Source: DASUTB01 sp036374835
GTDB taxonomy: Bacteria; Actinomycetota; Actinomycetes; Jiangellales; Jiangellaceae
Assembly (NCBI GenBank): GCA_036374835.1
Contig: DASUTB010000067.1
Location: forward strand, 1-7,217
Direction of reading: 5' to 3'
DNA length: 7,217 bases
Shown here: piece after piece, positions 6,408 to 7,217 of the stretch
Layout of the letters: each line of letters starts with the position of its first letter
Numbering within the stretch: position 1 is the stretch's first letter
Translations under genes and position numbers: made by a program
Notes under the pieces: generated by a model
What the model was told of the DNA's origin: nothing
Seen by the model: only the letters and a program-made list of their open reading frames with translations
Database searches by the model: none

Positions 6408-7217
6408 TCAGAGTGCTCCGGCCGCGACCGCTTGGCCGGCCGGGCGATCCGGCTCCTCCGCGGGACGCGGCCGTCCCTCGGGCGAGCCGTCGACCGGGTG
6501 GCGGGGGACGTACTCGCCCGTCATGCGCGCCACTTTGAGCGCGAAGTGGAGGGCGAGGCGCTCCATGCCGTCCTTGAGGTCGGTGCCGGCCAACTCCTCC
6601 ACCCGTTGGAGCCGGTAGTAGAGCGACGTCCGGTGCAGGTTGAGCCGTTTCGAGGTGAGCTGGACGTTGCCCGCCACGTCGAGGTACGTCTCGAGCGTCT
6701 CGATCAGCGGCAACGCTTCGGGCGAGCGCAGCAACCGGTGCAGCCCCGGATGGACGATGGGGGAGTCCTCGCCGGCCATCGCCAGCTTGACGAGTACTTG
6801 GCCGACGCCCAGGCGCGACCAGTGAATGATGTCACCGACACCCGAGAATGCGGTGGCGGCTTCGACCGCCATGCGCGCCTCGCGGAACGACTGCGCCGCG
6901 TCCTCGAGCCGGTTTCGGTGACCGCCGATGCCGGCGACGGCCGACAGCCGACCGTCGACCCTCGTGAGTTGGGCGTGCAAGGTGTCGCGAAGCGATCCGA
7001 CCCAGCCGGTCAGCCTGCTGTTGTCGTCGTCGGGTGATGCGATGAGGAGCACGCCATGATCGCGACGGATCAACGACAGCGCCGGGAGACGGCGCGCCGA
7101 TCGCTGGTGGGTGGCCATCGCCTCGGTCAGCGCGCCCTCGATGTTCACGCTCACTTCATCGTCGCCGAAACGCGCCTGTACGACGGCGACCACGACGCCG
7201 GCGGGCGCGCTGAAGTC
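6408..7217 (-). CDS. PucR/CdaR-family transcriptional regulator, 3' part (5' end outside window)
   Basis: The frame is open to the window edge, so the gene is truncated there; 269 residues are visible. GTG 7191-7193 could be read as a start but lies in the middle of a beta-rich segment (AGVVVAVVQARF), so I treat the gene as partial. The visible order is a CdaR GGDEF-like domain (about 25-145), with GIGG and the SFREARMAVEAA helix, then a C-terminal PucR-type helix-turn-helix. That HTH (about 171-234) reads LETYLDVAGNVQLTSKRLNLHRTSLYYRL and then RVEELAG. A Pro/Gly-rich tail follows. Such proteins are usually activators that sense a small molecule through an N-terminal domain missing here. They typically control nearby catabolic or transport genes. 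The target could be the M6 gene or genes beyond the window; the sequence does not say. Confidence 0.85.
   Translation of the reverse strand, partial: DFSAPAGVVVAVVQARFGDDEVSVNIEGALTEAMATHQRSARRLPALSLIRRDHGVLLIASPDDDNSRLTGWVGSLRDTLHAQLTRVDGRLSAVAGIGGHRNRLEDAAQSFREARMAVEAATAFSGVGDIIHWSRLGVGQVLVKLAMAGEDSPIVHPGLHRLLRSPEALPLIETLETYLDVAGNVQLTSKRLNLHRTSLYYRLQRVEELAGTDLKDGMERLALHFALKVARMTGEYVPRHPVDGSPEGRPRPAEEPDRPAGQAVAAGAL

Noticed and set aside
7191..7193. GTG as true start of the regulator
   Set aside because: The frame stays open to the window edge, the GTG sits inside a beta-strand-like Val run, and family members need more N-terminal sequence.

Overview
The window is high-GC DNA with strong GC bias at third codon positions, long spurious antisense reading frames, Arg-rich signal peptides and lipoboxes. 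This suggests a Gram-positive high-GC bacterium (Actinomycetota). The genus cannot be decided from the sequence alone.

Layout. Positions 1-51 may be the tail of an upstream plus-strand gene, followed by a hairpin terminator (70-105). A short regulatory region with a palindrome leads into a secreted S15 / CocE-NonD type serine peptidase (325-2730, +) that carries a protease-associated (PA) domain inside its catalytic half. A shared hairpin (2746-2781) separates it from a convergent minus-strand pair of lipoprotein genes with a 4-base overlap: a small unrecognised lipoprotein (3367-3795) followed by a TlpA-like thioredoxin-fold lipoprotein (2816-3370). Upstream of that pair is a perfect 16-bp inverted repeat (3833-3866). 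Next is a secreted immune-inhibitor-A-like M6 metalloprotease (3905-6217, -). A very long hairpin (6345-6400) then separates it from the 3' part of a PucR/CdaR-type regulator gene (6408 to beyond 7217, -).

How the parts may fit. Four of the five clear genes encode exported proteins. A zinc endoprotease and a serine exo- or dipeptidyl-peptidase could together degrade extracellular protein to peptides. The two lipoproteins would sit on the outer face of the membrane and could handle thiol/disulfide chemistry there. The regulator could control its neighbours, but a strong hairpin separates it from the M6 gene, so they are probably separate transcripts. This is inference from adjacency. No mobile element, CRISPR array, tRNA or rRNA was seen. 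I do not see a clearly new multi-gene system. The most distinctive points are the PA-domain insertion in the S15 enzyme, the lipoprotein pair, the single TTA codon in the M6 gene, and the large hairpins.
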